9,901 nucleotides of DNA from a bacterium. Lineage in GTDB: Bacteria > Desulfobacterota > GWC2-55-46 > DRQE01. A model generated the notes under the pieces. It was not told where the DNA came from, ran no database searches, and worked only from the letters and a program-made list of their open reading frames with translations. Made by a program: the position numbers and the translations under genes. The stretch covers positions 1 through 9,901 of the forward strand of contig JALUQR010000152.1 in assembly GCA_027017505.1 (NCBI GenBank). The letters are read 5' to 3'. This document shows, piece after piece, positions 8,336-9,901 of the stretch (position 1 is the stretch's first letter; the number at the start of each line of letters is the position of its first letter).

Positions 8336-9214
8336 CTACTTAAGTTTTTCCAGGTGCCTCTTTGCAAGTGTTGCCTCGTCTGTGTCAGGGTATTCCTTTA
8401 AGAGTTTCTTGAGCAGTATCTTTGCCTCCTTTATGGCACCGAGCTTTTCAAAGGAGTATGCCTGTTTGAGCAGTGCTGCGGGCACCTTGTCTCCATCAGG
8501 ATAGTTCTTTATGACCTTGTTGAACTCCACTATGGCGCCCTCCCAGTCTCCACGGGCGTAATACACCTCTGCTATCCAGTACTGGGCGTTATCAGAGAGC
8601 CGGTGGTCAGGATAGTGGGAGAGAAAACTGCGAAGCACTTTAAGCCCCTTCTCGTAGTCCTTCTCCTCCCTTATAAGGTTCAGCCCCTCCATGTAGAGCT
8701 CTGCGGGGTTGGGCTTTTGGGTCTTCTCTGCTATGGAGACACTTTTCTGCTCAAGGCCTTTAAGCTTCTCCTCCAGGTCCCTTACAGCTGTGCGAAGCTC
8801 CTCCAGTTCTGCCTCAAGCCTTGAGATGGCAGGCTCTGTGTCAGACTCTTCCTTTAGCCTCTCCTCTATGGACTTAAGCCTTTCATCCATTGACTGTATG
8901 GAGGAGGAAAGAAACTCCGTGTTCTCCCTTACCCTTACGATGCTGTACTGCTTTTCCTCTGCAAGGCCTCTCACCTGGGCTATCTCCTCACGCAGTGTGT
9001 CCATCTCTGCGGTAAGCCTTGCACCCAGGGTTCTTGTTTCTTTTCTTGATGCATCGAGTTCTTTCTTTATGGATGAGAGCTTCTTTTCAATTGCGGATGT
9101 CCTTTTTTTAAGCCTCTGTATGTCTCCCCTTATGGGGTCGTTCTTCGGGCTTACAAGGAGTGTACAGCCTGAAAGCATTACCGACAGGACTGCAACAAGG
9201 AAGAGTCTTTTCAT
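8336..9214 (-). CDS. cpoB: CpoB/YbgF-like Tol-associated lipoprotein (coiled coil plus TPR)
   Basis: This 292-residue exported protein begins with a lipoprotein signal (MKRLFLVAVLSVMLSGC), with C17 the likely lipidated residue; threonine at +2 favours the outer membrane over inner-membrane retention. Residues about 28-165 are a long charged heptad-like coiled coil, matching the trimerisation region of CpoB/YbgF but longer. Residues about 170-292 carry three TPR units (for example YWIAEVYYARGDWEGAIVEF), typical of the YbgF C-terminus. In E. coli CpoB links the Tol complex with peptidoglycan synthesis at the division site. The gene follows tolB by 34 bp, the canonical ybgF neighbourhood except that pal is not between them. 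ATG 9214 has a strong AGGAGG ribosome-binding site (9223-9228). E. coli CpoB is a soluble periplasmic protein, so the lipobox is a difference. The domain architecture is firm; the CpoB name rests on architecture and context. Confidence 0.85.
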   Translation of the reverse strand: MKRLFLVAVLSVMLSGCTLLVSPKNDPIRGDIQRLKKRTSAIEKKLSSIKKELDASRKETRTLGARLTAEMDTLREEIAQVRGLAEEKQYSIVRVRENTEFLSSSIQSMDERLKSIEERLKEESDTEPAISRLEAELEELRTAVRDLEEKLKGLEQKSVSIAEKTQKPNPAELYMEGLNLIREEKDYEKGLKVLRSFLSHYPDHRLSDNAQYWIAEVYYARGDWEGAIVEFNKVIKNYPDGDKVPAALLKQAYSFEKLGAIKEAKILLKKLLKEYPDTDEATLAKRHLEKLK

Positions 9215-9222
9215 GTTGAAAA

Positions 9223-9230
9223 CCTCCTAA
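9223..9230 (-). promoter_or_regulatory. Strong Shine-Dalgarno sequence of the cpoB-like gene
   Basis: The minus strand reads TTAGGAGG here, with eight bases (TTTTCAAC) to the ATG at 9214. It is the best ribosome-binding site in the window and fixes this start. The downstream DUF362 gene by contrast has no recognisable site. Confidence 0.85.
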
Positions 9231-9248
9231 AAGTGCATGTGTGCTGGC

Positions 9249-9901
9249 CTATCTTAAGGGAGACCAGGAAGGGGCACTTTCGTTACCCTCTGTGGGGTCT
9301 ATTTTTCTTTTGCCCGTGCCATCCCTTCGCATAATGTACAGGGTGGTTCTGCCCTTCCTGTCCCTGTGCTCATACACTATGTATCTTCCATCAGGCGACC
9401 ACGAGGGCTCAAGGTTGTTTCCCTCAAAGGTAAGCTGTGTGTGCACACCTGTTTTCACATCCATAACCCATATGTTGAACATACTGTCCTCTCTTCTAAC
9501 ATAGAGGATGCTTCTGCCATCAGGAGACCACACCGGAGAGGTGTTGTAATTTCCCTCAAAGGTAATCCTTACGGGTTTTTTGTTAACCAAGTCTAACACA
9601 TATATCTGTGGTTTTCCAGCCATATCAGATACATAGACGAGTTTTCTGCCATCTGGCGACCACGATGGGGATACATCTATCCAGTAGTTGCTGGTAAGTT
9701 GCTGGAGTTTTCCTGTTTTGCTGTCGAAGAGAAAAAGCTCCGGGCTTTTTTCACCCTTCATGGTGAGTGCAAGGTATCTTCCATCTGGAGACCACCCTCC
9801 GCCTATGTTTATGCCGTTCTTGCAGGCAATGGTTTTGAGCTTTCCTGTCCTGAGTGTCTGTTTGTAGACGCAGGGATAGCCTGTGATGTAGGATGTGTAG
9901 C
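9249..9901 (-). CDS. tolB: TolB, Tol-Pal system beta-propeller protein (5' end missing)
   Basis: TolB is the periplasmic beta-propeller protein of the Tol-Pal system, which keeps the outer membrane attached during division. About 217 C-terminal residues are visible; the frame is open to the right edge, so the signal peptide and N-terminal domain lie outside. The visible part consists of WD40-like/PD40 blades, each with a W-S-P-D-G-R core (near 9797, 9665, 9533 and 9404, counting down), spaced 43-44 residues. It ends with SAPSWSPLR at TAG 9249-9251; E. coli TolB likewise ends in a WSP segment, so the C-terminus is intact. Other PD40 propeller proteins share the repeat, but the ending and the neighbouring CpoB-like gene make TolB the best call. 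It is the most upstream visible gene of the minus-strand block. Confidence 0.9.
   Translation of the reverse strand, partial: YTSYITGYPCVYKQTLRTGKLKTIACKNGINIGGGWSPDGRYLALTMKGEKSPELFLFDSKTGKLQQLTSNYWIDVSPSWSPDGRKLVYVSDMAGKPQIYVLDLVNKKPVRITFEGNYNTSPVWSPDGRSILYVRREDSMFNIWVMDVKTGVHTQLTFEGNNLEPSWSPDGRYIVYEHRDRKGRTTLYIMRRDGTGKRKIDPTEGNESAPSWSPLR
9388..9797 (-). repeat. Four 17-bp degenerate repeats encoding the TolB blade motif
   Basis: On the + strand, near-identical copies such as CCATCAGGCGACCACGA occur at 9388-9404, 9517-9533, 9649-9665 and 9781-9797, spaced 129, 132 and 132 bp. On the coding strand they encode the W-S-P-D-G core of each propeller blade. This is protein repeat structure, not an independent DNA element. 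Confidence 0.9.

Noticed and set aside
8709..9230. A 173-codon serine-rich open frame on the + strand
   Set aside because: It is the antisense shadow of the coiled-coil region of the CpoB-like gene; serine richness reflects complementary Lys/Glu/Arg/Leu codons.
1..9901. A novel defence, mobile or RNA-based system
   Set aside because: No direct-repeat arrays, integrase or transposase, toxin-antitoxin pair, tRNA or structured noncoding stretch was seen; almost every base is explained by housekeeping or envelope genes.

Overview
This window is densely packed bacterial chromosome with no intergenic gap longer than 34 bp. It holds eight protein-coding genes in two converging blocks. The organism is a diderm (Gram-negative-type) bacterium: it encodes TolB, a CpoB/YbgF-like coiled-coil/TPR lipoprotein and a large AsmA-family envelope protein. 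Isoleucine is mostly encoded by ATA and arginine mostly by AGA/AGG. Together with a CcsA-type (System II) cytochrome c maturation protein and a DUF362/ferredoxin protein, this suggests an anaerobic, possibly thermophilic lineage of the Nitrospirota or Desulfobacterota kind. The lineage guess is inference only; there is no rRNA or other marker gene here.

Plus-strand block (1-3149): the C-terminal two thirds of a Lon-family protease of the AAA_32/LonB-like type (cut by the left edge), then queE (7-carboxy-7-deazaguanine synthase, queuosine/7-deazaguanine pathway), then a ccsA-like cytochrome c biogenesis membrane protein. The first two genes are separated by 1 bp and the last two overlap by 1 bp (TGATG), so they are almost certainly co-transcribed, although their functions are unrelated.

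Minus-strand block (9901 down to 3135): tolB (its 5' end is beyond the right edge), a cpoB/ybgF-like lipoprotein gene, a DUF362 iron-sulfur protein, a 1089-residue AsmA-like protein and a class I SAM-dependent methyltransferase. Gaps are 34, 23 and 23 bp, and the last pair overlap by about 29 bp. The first two genes and the AsmA-like gene point to outer-membrane maintenance. The pal gene that usually lies between tolB and ybgF is missing from this position. The roles of the DUF362 protein and the methyltransferase are not known.

The two blocks meet tail to tail: the ccsA and methyltransferase reading frames overlap by 15 bp. A nested inverted repeat (3116-3153) covers both stop codons and may be a compact transcription terminator.

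I found no RNA genes, mobile elements, CRISPR arrays or promoter that I can support, and no convincing novel multi-gene system. The most notable points are the convergent overlap with its inverted repeat, the pal-less tolB-cpoB arrangement extended by DUF362 and AsmA genes, and the divergent tryptophan-rich motif in the CcsA-like protein.
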